A stretch of DNA of 7,577 nucleotides. Source: Rhodospirillaceae bacterium. Lineage in GTDB: Bacteria; Pseudomonadota; Alphaproteobacteria; Rhodospirillales; Rhodospirillaceae. Shown piece after piece: positions 1 to 5,598 of the stretch. The first letter of the stretch is position 1. Each line of letters begins with the position of its first letter. Under the pieces are notes generated by a model, which made no database searches, was not told the origin of the DNA, and saw only the letters and a list, made by a program, of their open reading frames with translations. A program made the position numbers and the translations under genes. The DNA lies in NCBI GenBank assembly GCA_016937315.1, contig JAFGWD010000241.1, positions 1 through 7,577 on the forward strand, written 5' to 3'.

Positions 1-87
1 ATCGCGATGGACGAAGGGCTGCGTTTTGCAATCCGCGAAGGTGGCCGCACCGTCGGCGCCGGCGTGGTGGCCTCGATCATCGAATAA
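1..87 (+). CDS. tuf: Elongation factor Tu, C-terminal fragment
   Basis: The window opens in frame inside the last 28 codons of EF-Tu, the GTPase that carries aminoacyl-tRNA to the ribosomal A site. The visible residues include the highly conserved GLRFAIREGGRTVGAGVV segment and the terminal IIE, followed by TAA. This is the end of the beta-barrel domain 3; the G domain and domain 2 lie upstream of the window. The gene just before rpsJ is typically tuf in proteobacteria, in a str-type cluster with rpsL, rpsG and fusA, so those genes are likely upstream, though they are not seen here. Whether this is the only tuf copy in the genome cannot be judged. Confidence 0.97.
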   Translation: MAMDEGLRFAIREGGRTVGAGVVASIIE

Positions 88-98
88 AGTTTGGAACA

Positions 99-146
99 GT
101 TGGGCGTCCGGGTAGGACTCGGTGGTCCGCACAGCGGACGCCCAAC
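99..146 (+). promoter_or_regulatory. Long inverted repeat (hairpin) in the tuf-rpsJ leader
   Basis: The bases at 99-110 (GTTGGGCGTCCG) are perfectly complementary to those at 135-146 (CGGACGCCCAAC), giving a 12-bp stem around a 24-base loop. Inside the loop a second stem, GGAC 115-118 with GTCC 125-128, can form. The 3' arm ends 20 to 23 bases before the rpsJ start, close to the edge of an initiating ribosome. No T-run follows the stem (next bases ACAAGAACGG), so it is not a standard intrinsic terminator. In gammaproteobacteria the leader of the S10 operon binds L4 and controls transcription and translation. A similar regulatory role here is inference from position only. It could instead be an mRNA processing or 3'-end stability element for tuf. 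Confidence 0.6.
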
Positions 147-169
147 ACAAGAACGGTGTGAAAGCCATG

Positions 170-478
170 ATGGAAGGTCAAAACATCCGCATACGCTTGA
201 AGGCGTTCGATCATCGCGTGCTGGATCAGTCCACGCGTGAGATCGTCAATACCGCCAAGCGCACGGGTGCTCAGGTGCGGGGCCCGATCCCGTTGCCGAC
301 GCGGATCGAAAAGTTCACCGTGAACCGGTCTCCGCATATCGACAAGAAGTCGCGCGAGCAGTTCGAAATTCGGACTCATAAGCGCTTGTTGGACATCGTA
401 GATCCGACTCCGCAGACCGTGGACGCGCTGATGAAGCTCGACCTTGCGGCCGGCGTCGACGTCGAGATCAAGCTCTGA
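170..478 (+). CDS. rpsJ: 30S ribosomal protein S10
   Basis: This gene encodes S10, a 30S head protein that also takes part in transcription antitermination with NusB in well-studied bacteria. The product is 102 residues, close to the usual 102-103. Visible hallmarks are NIRIRLKAFDHRVLD near the N-terminus, the RGPIPLPTRIEKFTVNRSPH block at about residues 37-56 that covers the ribosome-inserted loop, and the HKRLLDIVDPTPQTVDALMKL C-terminal block. The start at 170 gives MEGQNIRIRL, matching the family. An ATG directly before it at 167 would add one Met and is equally possible. An in-frame GTG at 122 lies inside the leader hairpin and would add 16 non-family residues, so I reject it. The Shine-Dalgarno is weak (GGTG at 155-158), unlike most downstream genes. 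It is the first gene of the S10 operon. Confidence 0.97.
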   Translation: MEGQNIRIRLKAFDHRVLDQSTREIVNTAKRTGAQVRGPIPLPTRIEKFTVNRSPHIDKKSREQFEIRTHKRLLDIVDPTPQTVDALMKLDLAAGVDVEIKL

Positions 479-491
479 GGGGACGGGAATC

Positions 492-1202
492 ATGCGATCC
501 GGTCTGATTGCGCAGAAAATGGGCATGACCCGCGTGTTCACCGAGGACGGTCGGCATGTGCCGGTTACAGTTCTTAAGGTGGATGGCTGCCACGTTGTGG
601 CAACGCGTAACGCCGCCACTCATGGCTACACTGCGGTGCAGCTTGGTGTGGGTGCCGCCAAAGTAAAGAACGTGTCGAAGGCGATGCGTGGACACTTTGC
701 GGCGGCTAAGGTCGAGCCAAAGAAGAAAATGGCGGAATTCGTGGTTTCCGATGACTGCCTGTTGGATGTTGGTGCCGAGATTTCGGTCGAGCATTTCTTG
801 CCCGGCCAGTACATCGACGTCATCGGCACTACCATTGGTAAGGGCTTTGCGGGTGCCATGAAGCGGCACAATTTCCGTGGCTTGGAAGCCTCCCACGGCG
901 TTTCCGTTTCTCACCGTTCGCACGGTTCGACCGGTCAGTGCCAGGACCCCGGTAAGGTGTTCAAGGGCAAGAAGATGGCCGGTCACATGGGTGACGTGCG
1001 GGCGACCCAGCAGAACCTCGTGGTGGTGTCGACCGACACCGATCGTGGTTTGATTCTGGTTCGTGGCGCGGTTCCCGGTTCCGAGGGCGGTTGGGTTTTG
1101 GTCCGTGACGCGGTGAAGAAGCCGTTGCCTGAGGGCGTTCCCTTCCCGGCCGCAATCAAGGCCTCGGCGCAGGAAGCTGTCGTCGAACAGGACAAGGAAT
1201 AA
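492..1202 (+). CDS. rplC: 50S ribosomal protein L3
   Basis: L3 is an early-assembly 23S rRNA-binding protein whose long loop reaches towards the peptidyl transferase centre. The product is 236 residues, longer than the 209 of E. coli because of a tail after about residue 210 that ends in an acidic stretch. The N-terminus GLIAQKMGMTRVF and the central GQCQDPGKVFKGKKMAGH block (about residues 148-165) are diagnostic. Gln149 corresponds to the glutamine that PrmB methylates in E. coli L3. The ATG at 492 is preceded by GAGGGGA at 477-483, which overlaps the rpsJ stop and has 8-base spacing. An upstream in-frame TTG at 444 lies inside rpsJ and would add non-family residues, so it is rejected. Confidence 0.97.
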   Translation: MRSGLIAQKMGMTRVFTEDGRHVPVTVLKVDGCHVVATRNAATHGYTAVQLGVGAAKVKNVSKAMRGHFAAAKVEPKKKMAEFVVSDDCLLDVGAEISVEHFLPGQYIDVIGTTIGKGFAGAMKRHNFRGLEASHGVSVSHRSHGSTGQCQDPGKVFKGKKMAGHMGDVRATQQNLVVVSTDTDRGLILVRGAVPGSEGGWVLVRDAVKKPLPEGVPFPAAIKASAQEAVVEQDKE

Positions 1203-1208
1203 GCCGCG

Positions 1209-1829
1209 ATGAAGCAGGACGTGATCAATTTCGACGCGAAAAGCGTTGGCTCCATCGACCTTGACGAGGGCATTTTCGGTGTCGCAGTGCGCCCCGATAT
1301 TCTGCATCGCATGGTCAATTGGCAGCTTGCCAAGCGTCGCGCTGGCACACACAAAACCAAAGGTATCGGGGATATCTCCGGCACCACAAAGAAGCCCTTT
1401 AAGCAGAAGGGCACGGGCCATGCTCGTCAGGGGTCGCTACGCAGCCCGCAATATCGCGGCGGTGCGACGATTTTTGGCCCGGTGGTGCGTGATCATGCAC
1501 ACGAATTGACCAAAAAGTTCCGTAAGCTGGGTCTGAAGACCGCGTTGTCGGCGAAAGTTGCCGAGGGCAAGCTGGTGGTTCTTGAAGATGCCAAATTCGA
1601 CTCCGCAAAGACCAAAGACTTCGCTTTGAAGTTGAAGGAATTGGGCTGGATGAGTGCGCTCATCATTGACGGACCGGAAGTCGATGGCAACTTGGCGCTT
1701 GCCTCGCGCAACGTGATCGGCATTGATGTGCTGCCGCAGCAGGGCGCGAACGTTTACGACATTCTGCGTCGCGACACCTTGGTTCTCACCAAGGCCGCCG
1801 TAGAGCACCTGGAGGCCCGGTTGAAATGA
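1209..1829 (+). CDS. rplD: 50S ribosomal protein L4
   Basis: L4 binds 23S rRNA early in assembly, and its extended loop lines the nascent-peptide exit tunnel. In gammaproteobacteria it is also the autoregulator of the S10 operon. The product is 206 residues, normal for the family (E. coli 201). The tunnel loop is visible as KKPFKQKGTGHARQGSLRSP at about residues 61-80. Lys67 aligns with E. coli Lys63, a position known for macrolide-resistance changes; it is the wild-type lysine here. The globular part follows, with VLTKAAVEHLEARL at the C-terminus. The start lies 6 bases after the rplC stop, with AAGGA at 1194-1198 inside the rplC end. The stop overlaps the rplW start by 4 bases (ATGA). Confidence 0.97.
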   Translation: MKQDVINFDAKSVGSIDLDEGIFGVAVRPDILHRMVNWQLAKRRAGTHKTKGIGDISGTTKKPFKQKGTGHARQGSLRSPQYRGGATIFGPVVRDHAHELTKKFRKLGLKTALSAKVAEGKLVVLEDAKFDSAKTKDFALKLKELGWMSALIIDGPEVDGNLALASRNVIGIDVLPQQGANVYDILRRDTLVLTKAAVEHLEARLK

Positions 1830-2137
1830 CCAAGGCGATCAAGATTTCCAAGGAGCGCATGTACGATATCGTGCGCATCCCGGTGATCACCGAAAAGGCG
1901 ACGCTGGGGTCCGAACACAATCAGGTGACCTTTCGGGTGCCGTTGGATGCTTCCAAGCTGGAAGTTGCGGCGGCGGTTGAAGGCATCTTCGGGGTGAAGG
2001 TCAAGGCCGTAAACACCCTGCGCCAGAAGGGCAAGACGAAGCGTTTCCGGGGTCGTCCCGGTCGGCGCTCCGACGTGAAGAAGGCGTATGTGACTTTGGC
2101 CGAGGGCCAGACGATCGACGTCGCGACGGGGGTGTAA
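1826..2137 (+). CDS. rplW: 50S ribosomal protein L23
   Basis: L23 sits at the exit of the peptide tunnel and is the docking site for trigger factor and SRP. The product is 103 residues (E. coli 100). The IPVITEKAT segment at residues 18-26 carries Glu23, which aligns with E. coli Glu18, the residue important for trigger factor binding. The RQKGKTKRFRGRPGRRSDVKKAYV block at about residues 67-90 is the rRNA-binding extension typical of bacterial L23. The start is an ATGA overlap with the rplD stop, with GGAGG at 1811-1815 ten bases upstream. A second in-frame ATG at 1859 has AAGGAG only 3 bases away and would remove an 11-residue lead, so the longer form is preferred. Confidence 0.96.
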   Translation: MTKAIKISKERMYDIVRIPVITEKATLGSEHNQVTFRVPLDASKLEVAAAVEGIFGVKVKAVNTLRQKGKTKRFRGRPGRRSDVKKAYVTLAEGQTIDVATGV

Positions 2138-2141
2138 GACG

Positions 2142-2969
2142 ATGGCTTTGAAATCGTTCAATCCGACGACGCCGGGTACGCGGGCGCTGATCCTCGTGGA
2201 TCGCTCCGAGCTCTATAAGGGCAAGCCGGAAAAGACCCTCACTGAGGGGTTGAGCAGCAGCGGCGGGCGCAACAATACCGGCCGCACCACCGTGTGGTGG
2301 CGTGGTGGTGGGCATAAGCGCAAATATCGCATGGTTGACTTTAAGCGTCGGAAGCTGGATATTCCCGCGACCGTCGAGCGGTTGGAATACGATCCCAACC
2401 GCACTGCCTTCATCGCCTTCGTCCGTTACGAAGATGGCGAGGTCTCCTACATCCTGGCGCCACAGCGTCTGGCCGTTGGTGACATCGTGATTGCTTCTGA
2501 GCGGGCCGACATTAAACCCGGCAACGCGATGCCGATGAAGAACATGCCGGTGGGCACCATTGTTCACAACGTCGAGATGAAACTCGGTCGGGGTGGGCAG
2601 ATGGCGCGGTCTGCAGGGTGTTATGCCCAGTTGATCGGTAAAGACGGCGGATACGCGCAGCTTCGGCTTTCGAGCGGTGAGTTGCGTTTGGTGCGCGGCG
2701 AATGTTTTGCCACGGTGGGTGCGGTATCCAATCCGGATAACCAGAACACCAACCTGGGTAAGGCGGGTCGCAACCGTTGGCTGGGACGTCGCCCGCACGT
2801 GCGTGGTATTGCGATGAACCCGGTGGATCACCCGTTGGGCGGTCGTACCAATGGCGGTGCCCATCCGGTCACCCCATGGGGCAAGCCGACTAAGGGTAAG
2901 CGGACTCGCACCAACAAGAAAACCGACAGGCTGGTTATGCGCAGCCGTCATTTGGCCAAGAAGAAGTAA
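2142..2969 (+). CDS. rplB: 50S ribosomal protein L2
   Basis: L2 is a large 23S rRNA-binding protein needed for subunit association and peptidyl transferase centre assembly. The product is 275 residues, normal length. The N-terminal OB-like part contains GGRNNTGRTT and RGGGHKRKYRMVDFKRRK (about residues 41-71). The SH3-like part contains PVGTIVHNVE and GGYAQLRLSSGELRLV. The C-terminus contains AMNPVDHPLGG. His230 aligns with E. coli His229, the conserved residue near the catalytic centre. The following loop reads LGGRTNGG, whereas the common bacterial form is HGGGEGRTSGG, so about three residues (GEG) and the second His are absent. The gene starts 4 bases after rplW, behind GGGGGT at 2128-2133. 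I see no frameshift, so the shortened loop looks genuine. Confidence 0.97.
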   Translation: MALKSFNPTTPGTRALILVDRSELYKGKPEKTLTEGLSSSGGRNNTGRTTVWWRGGGHKRKYRMVDFKRRKLDIPATVERLEYDPNRTAFIAFVRYEDGEVSYILAPQRLAVGDIVIASERADIKPGNAMPMKNMPVGTIVHNVEMKLGRGGQMARSAGCYAQLIGKDGGYAQLRLSSGELRLVRGECFATVGAVSNPDNQNTNLGKAGRNRWLGRRPHVRGIAMNPVDHPLGGRTNGGAHPVTPWGKPTKGKRTRTNKKTDRLVMRSRHLAKKK

Positions 2970-2974
2970 GGGAG
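2970..2974 (+). promoter_or_regulatory. rpsS ribosome binding site for a GTG start
   Basis: GGGAG immediately follows the rplB stop and is 7 bases before the GTG at 2982. It supports that non-ATG start for S19. Confidence 0.75.
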
Positions 2975-2981
2975 AACGACC

Positions 2982-3260
2982 GTGGCTCGTTCCGTATGGA
3001 AAGGTCCGTTTGTAGACGGATACCTCCTGAAGAAGGCAGAGACCGCCCGTGCTTCAGGCCGCAATGAGGTTATCAAGACGTGGTCGCGCCGGTCGACGAT
3101 CATGCCGCAGTTTGTGAGCCTCACTTTTGGTGTTCACAACGGGCAGAAGTTTATCCCGGTGCTGGTCACCGAGGAAATGATCGGTCATAAGCTCGGCGAG
3201 TTCGCTCCGACCCGTACCTATTACGGGCACACTGCCGACAAGAAGGCGAAGAGGAAGTAA
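2982..3260 (+). CDS. rpsS: 30S ribosomal protein S19
   Basis: S19 is a 30S head protein that binds 16S rRNA with S13 near the A-site finger. The product is 92 residues, the usual size. Visible family features are the start MARSVWKGPFVDGYLL, the middle KTWSRRSTIMPQFV, and the signature HKLGEFAPTRTYYGHTADKK near the C-terminus. It starts with GTG at 2982; the choice is supported by GGGAG at 2970-2974 with 7-base spacing and by the perfect family N-terminus. It lies 12 bases after rplB and 2 bases before rplV. The GTG start is the only non-ATG start among the complete genes here. Confidence 0.97.
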   Translation: MARSVWKGPFVDGYLLKKAETARASGRNEVIKTWSRRSTIMPQFVSLTFGVHNGQKFIPVLVTEEMIGHKLGEFAPTRTYYGHTADKKAKRK

Positions 3261-3262
3261 CC

Positions 3263-3643
3263 ATGGGCAAGCAGCCGGCCAAACGCGCGCTGCCGGATAA
3301 TGCGGCTAAAGCTTATAGCCACGTCATTCGGACCAGCCCGCGGAAGCTCAACCTGGTGGCCCAGTCCATCCGGGGTCTGAGCGCCGAATCCGCGCTCGCG
3401 GAATTGACGTTTTCTAAGCGTCGGATTTCGGGCGATGTCAAAAAGTGCCTCCAGTCCGCAATTGCGAACGCGGAGAACAACCACCAACTCGACGTCGACG
3501 CCTTGGTTGTGTCGGAAGCCTTCGTCGGCAAGTCGATCACGATGAAGCGGTTCCACGCCCGTGCTCGCGGTCGTGCCGGCCGGGTCGAGAAAATTTTCTC
3601 GAACCTGACCATCGTCGTTAGCGAACGCGAGGAGACCGTCTGA
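3263..3643 (+). CDS. rplV: 50S ribosomal protein L22
   Basis: L22 binds all six 23S rRNA domains, and its beta-hairpin lines the peptide exit tunnel opposite L4. The product is 126 residues; alphaproteobacterial L22 is usually longer than the 110 of E. coli. The RTSPRKLNLVAQSIRG segment (about residues 23-38), the AIANAENNHQLD segment, and the hairpin and C-terminal region MKRFHARARGRAGRVEKI (94-111) are typical. LTIVVSE follows, with a short acidic tail. Macrolide-resistance changes occur in this hairpin in other species; I see no deletion. The Shine-Dalgarno GAGGA at 3251-3255 lies in the end of rpsS with 7-base spacing. The TGA stop overlaps the rpsC ATG by one base, so the two are probably coupled. 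Confidence 0.96.
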   Translation: MGKQPAKRALPDNAAKAYSHVIRTSPRKLNLVAQSIRGLSAESALAELTFSKRRISGDVKKCLQSAIANAENNHQLDVDALVVSEAFVGKSITMKRFHARARGRAGRVEKIFSNLTIVVSEREETV

Positions 3644-4314
3644 TGGGACATAAAGTTAACCCGATCGGCCTGCGTATCGGGATCAACCGTACCTGGGACT
3701 CCCGTTGGTACGCCGAGGGCAATGACTATGCTGGCCTTCTGCTTGAGGATTTGGGAATCCGCGAACACCTGAAAAAGCGCCTGTCTCAGGCCGGTGTGAG
3801 CCGTATCGTCATCGAACGTCCGGCGAAGAAAGCCCGCATCACCATTCATTCGGCGCGTCCGGGCATCATCATTGGTCGTAAGGGTGCCGATATCGAGACC
3901 CTGCGCAAGGAACTCTCGAAGAAGGTGGGCAGCGATGTGCACCTGAATATCGTCGAGATCCGTAAGCCGGAGTTGGACGCACAGCTGGTGGCTGAAAGCA
4001 TTGCTCAGCAGCTGGAGCGTCGGGTTGCTTTCCGTCGCGCCATGAAGCGTGCGGTGCAGTCGGCCATGCGTTTGGGCGCACAGGGTATTCGTATCAATTG
4101 CGCGGGTCGCCTCGGCGGCGCTGAAATCGCACGTACCGAATGGTACCGCGAAGGTCGTGTGCCGTTGCACACCCTGCGCGCCGAAGTCGATTATGGCGTT
4201 GGTACGGCGAAGACCACGTACGGCACGTGCGGTGTCAAGGTCTGGATCTTCAAGGGCGAAATCATGGCCCATGATCCGATGGCCCAGGACAAGCGCGCGC
4301 AAGAGCAGCGCTGA
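3643..4314 (+). CDS. rpsC: 30S ribosomal protein S3
   Basis: S3 lies at the mRNA entry channel of the 30S subunit. The product is 223 residues (E. coli 233). The N-terminus MGHKVNPIGLRIG is diagnostic. A type II KH RNA-binding domain follows, with GIIIGRKG at residues 74-81. The C-terminal domain begins around residue 110 and contains FRRAMKRAVQ; Arg131, Arg132 and Lys135 fall at the same numbers as the E. coli residues implicated in ribosomal mRNA helicase activity. The block GRLGGAEIARTEWYREGRVP and VKVWIFKGEI follow, with a charged tail. AGGAG at 3630-3634 lies 8 bases before the start, inside rplV. The TGATG overlap suggests reinitiation after L22. Confidence 0.98.
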   Translation: MGHKVNPIGLRIGINRTWDSRWYAEGNDYAGLLLEDLGIREHLKKRLSQAGVSRIVIERPAKKARITIHSARPGIIIGRKGADIETLRKELSKKVGSDVHLNIVEIRKPELDAQLVAESIAQQLERRVAFRRAMKRAVQSAMRLGAQGIRINCAGRLGGAEIARTEWYREGRVPLHTLRAEVDYGVGTAKTTYGTCGVKVWIFKGEIMAHDPMAQDKRAQEQR

Positions 4315-4330
4315 GCGAGGGTAGAAGACG

Positions 4331-4753
4331 ATGCTGAGTCCAAAGCGCACAAAGTTCCGCAAGCAGCATAAGGGCCGTATCCACGGTCTGGCGAAGGGCG
4401 GTTCGGATTTGAATTTCGGAGCCTTCGGTTTGAAGGCGATGGAGCCGGAACGCGTTACCGCGCGTCAGATCGAGTCGGCACGTCGCGCCATTACGCGTCA
4501 GATGAAGCGTCAGGGCCGGGTGTGGATCCGGATTTTCCCTGATGTTCCCGTGACGGCGAAGCCTGCCGAAGTCCGTCAGGGCAAAGGTAAGGGGTCTGTC
4601 GAGTTTTGGTCCTGCCGGGTTAAACCAGGCCGGATCATGTTTGAAGTCGACGGCGTTGCCGAAGACGTGGCACGTCGGGCCTTTGAATTGGCAGCTGCCA
4701 AGCTCCCGATCAAGACCCGCTTTGTTGCCCGTCTGTTTGCCGAGGAGGTCTAA
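4331..4753 (+). CDS. rplP: 50S ribosomal protein L16
   Basis: L16 organises the A-site tRNA region of the 50S subunit. The product is 140 residues (E. coli 136). Hallmarks are MLSPKRTKFRKQHKGR at the start, FGAFGLKAMEPERVTARQIESARRA in the middle, and KLPIKTRFV near the end. The conserved loop reads AEVRQGKGKGSVEFW at about residues 79-93. Arg82 aligns with E. coli Arg81, which the oxygenase YcfD hydroxylates. The next residue is Gln83, where E. coli and most relatives I recall have Met. The gene lies 16 bases after rpsC with AGGG at 4318-4321 upstream, and 3 bases before rpmC. Confidence 0.97.
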   Translation: MLSPKRTKFRKQHKGRIHGLAKGGSDLNFGAFGLKAMEPERVTARQIESARRAITRQMKRQGRVWIRIFPDVPVTAKPAEVRQGKGKGSVEFWSCRVKPGRIMFEVDGVAEDVARRAFELAAAKLPIKTRFVARLFAEEV

Positions 4754-4756
4754 GCC

Positions 4757-4963
4757 ATGGCGAAGGCGGAAGAGCTGCGCGCGAAATCAATTGACCAGCT
4801 TCAGGATGATTTGATTGCCCTGAAGAAGGAACAATTCAATATGCGGTTCCAGCGGGCCTCTGGTCAGTTGGAAAACACCGCCCGCGTGCGTCAGGTGCGT
4901 CGTGAAATCGCACGCATCAAGACGGTGATGGGCGTCAAGCGCGGAGTGGGAAAAAATGCCTAA
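4757..4963 (+). CDS. rpmC: 50S ribosomal protein L29
   Basis: L29 is a small protein of two long helices near the tunnel exit, next to L23. The product is 68 residues (E. coli 63). The pattern ELRAKSIDQLQDDLIALKKEQFNMRFQ followed by the family signature region around ENTARVRQVRREIARIKTV is typical, with a basic C-terminal tail. The ATG at 4757 has an excellent Shine-Dalgarno, AGGAGG at 4743-4748, inside the end of rplP with 8-base spacing. Its last 8 bases overlap the start of rpsQ in another frame, the largest overlap in the window. Confidence 0.96.
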   Translation: MAKAEELRAKSIDQLQDDLIALKKEQFNMRFQRASGQLENTARVRQVRREIARIKTVMGVKRGVGKNA

Positions 4964-5195
4964 GCGTATCCTACAAGGCGTGGTGGTTAGCGACTGCAAC
5001 GACAAGACCATTACGGTCAAGGTCGAGCGGCGTTTCATGCACCCCGTCTATAAGAAGTTCATTCGGCGTAGTAAAAAATACGCCGCCCACGATGAAAGCA
5101 ATGCTTTCAAGGTGGGAGATGTGGTACGGATTCGCGAATGCGCCCCGATTTCCCGGTCGAAGACCTGGGAAGTTTTGGTTGCAGACGCGGAATAA
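4956..5195 (+). CDS. rpsQ: 30S ribosomal protein S17
   Basis: S17 is a primary 16S rRNA-binding OB-fold protein needed for early 30S assembly. The product is 79 residues, the usual size. The start MPKRILQGVVVSDCNDKTITV, the middle HPVYKKFIRRSKKYAAHDE, and the signature GDVVRIRECAPISRSKTW at about residues 54-71 are clear. The start lies 8 bases inside the end of rpmC, and GGAG at 4943-4946 gives 9-base spacing. It is the last gene of the classical S10 operon; a 34-base gap separates it from rplN with no terminator visible. Confidence 0.97.
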   Translation: MPKRILQGVVVSDCNDKTITVKVERRFMHPVYKKFIRRSKKYAAHDESNAFKVGDVVRIRECAPISRSKTWEVLVADAE

Positions 5196-5229
5196 ACGAA
5201 CATCTGTTTCGATATAAAGGAAACGGTCC
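5196..5229 (+). promoter_or_regulatory. AT-rich rpsQ-rplN spacer with overlapping short inverted repeats
   Basis: This is the longest spacer inside the ribosomal-protein run and lies at the S10/spc operon boundary of E. coli. It contains the rplN Shine-Dalgarno AAAGGA (5216-5221) and a TATAAA at 5213-5218 that looks like a -10 box, but no -35 hexamer at proper spacing. GTTTC (5206-5210) can pair with GAAAC (5220-5224), partly covering the Shine-Dalgarno, or GTTTCG can pair with CGAAC at 5197-5201 with one bulge. There is no stem strong enough for a terminator. A secondary promoter or control site is only a possibility. Confidence 0.25.
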
Positions 5230-5598
5230 ATGATCCAGATGCAAACCAACCTGGACGTAGCCGACAACTCGGGGGCGCGACGGGTGCAGTGCATCAAGGT
5301 GCTTGGCGGTGCCAAGCGCAGGTTCGCTTCGGTCGGTGACGTTATTGTGGTGTCGGTTAAAGATGCGATCCCGCGTGGTCGTGTCAAGAAAGGCGACGTC
5401 CATCGTGCCGTTATCGTACGCACAGCTAAAGAAGTGCGTCGTCCCGACGGCAGCGTTATTCGCTTTGATCGCAATGCGGCGGTTCTGATTAATAAGCAGA
5501 ACGAACCGATCGGCACACGTATCTTCGGTCCCGTGGTGCGCGAGTTGCGCGGCAAGGGGTACATGAAGATCATTTCCCTGTCGCCGGAGGTGTTGTGA
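5230..5598 (+). CDS. rplN: 50S ribosomal protein L14
   Basis: L14 is a beta-barrel 23S rRNA-binding protein at the subunit interface, forming a bridge to the 30S and the docking site for the silencing factor RsfS. The product is 122 residues, exactly the usual length. Diagnostic features are MIQMQTNLDVADNSGARRVQ, the signature AIPRGRVKKGDV at about residues 46-57, RFDRNAAVLIN, and GTRIFGPVVREL. The start is fixed by the family N-terminus and AAAGGA at 5216-5221 with 8-base spacing. The TGA overlaps the rplX ATG by one base. It is the first gene of the spc group. Confidence 0.98.
   Translation: MIQMQTNLDVADNSGARRVQCIKVLGGAKRRFASVGDVIVVSVKDAIPRGRVKKGDVHRAVIVRTAKEVRRPDGSVIRFDRNAAVLINKQNEPIGTRIFGPVVRELRGKGYMKIISLSPEVL
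5586..5590 (+). promoter_or_regulatory. rplX ribosome binding site inside the rplN end
   Basis: GGAGG lies within the last codons of rplN, 7 bases before the ATG at 5598. It favours that start over the adjacent GTG at 5595. Confidence 0.75.

Noticed and set aside
99..158. Intrinsic (Rho-independent) terminator for tuf
   Set aside because: The stem is strong, but the bases after it (ACAAGAACGG) contain no T-run on the + strand.
122..169. N-terminal extension of S10 from a GTG at 122
   Set aside because: The added residues are not part of the S10 family, and the GTG lies in the loop of the leader hairpin without a ribosome binding site.
468..1421. 317-codon open frame on the minus strand opposite rplC and rplD
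   Set aside because: It is a shadow of the sense genes with low-complexity His/Arg-rich content and no recognisable domain.
2001..2951. 316-codon open frame on the minus strand opposite rplB
   Set aside because: It is antisense to a highly conserved gene, with no family resemblance.
3313..4362. 349-codon open frame on the minus strand opposite rplV and rpsC
   Set aside because: It lies entirely antisense to two certain ribosomal protein genes, resembles no family I know, and is explained by codon bias in GC-rich coding sequence.
5179..5218. Full sigma-70 type promoter before rplN
   Set aside because: TATAAA at 5213 has no -35 box at 16-18 bases. The nearest TTGCAG at 5179-5184 is about 28 bases away.
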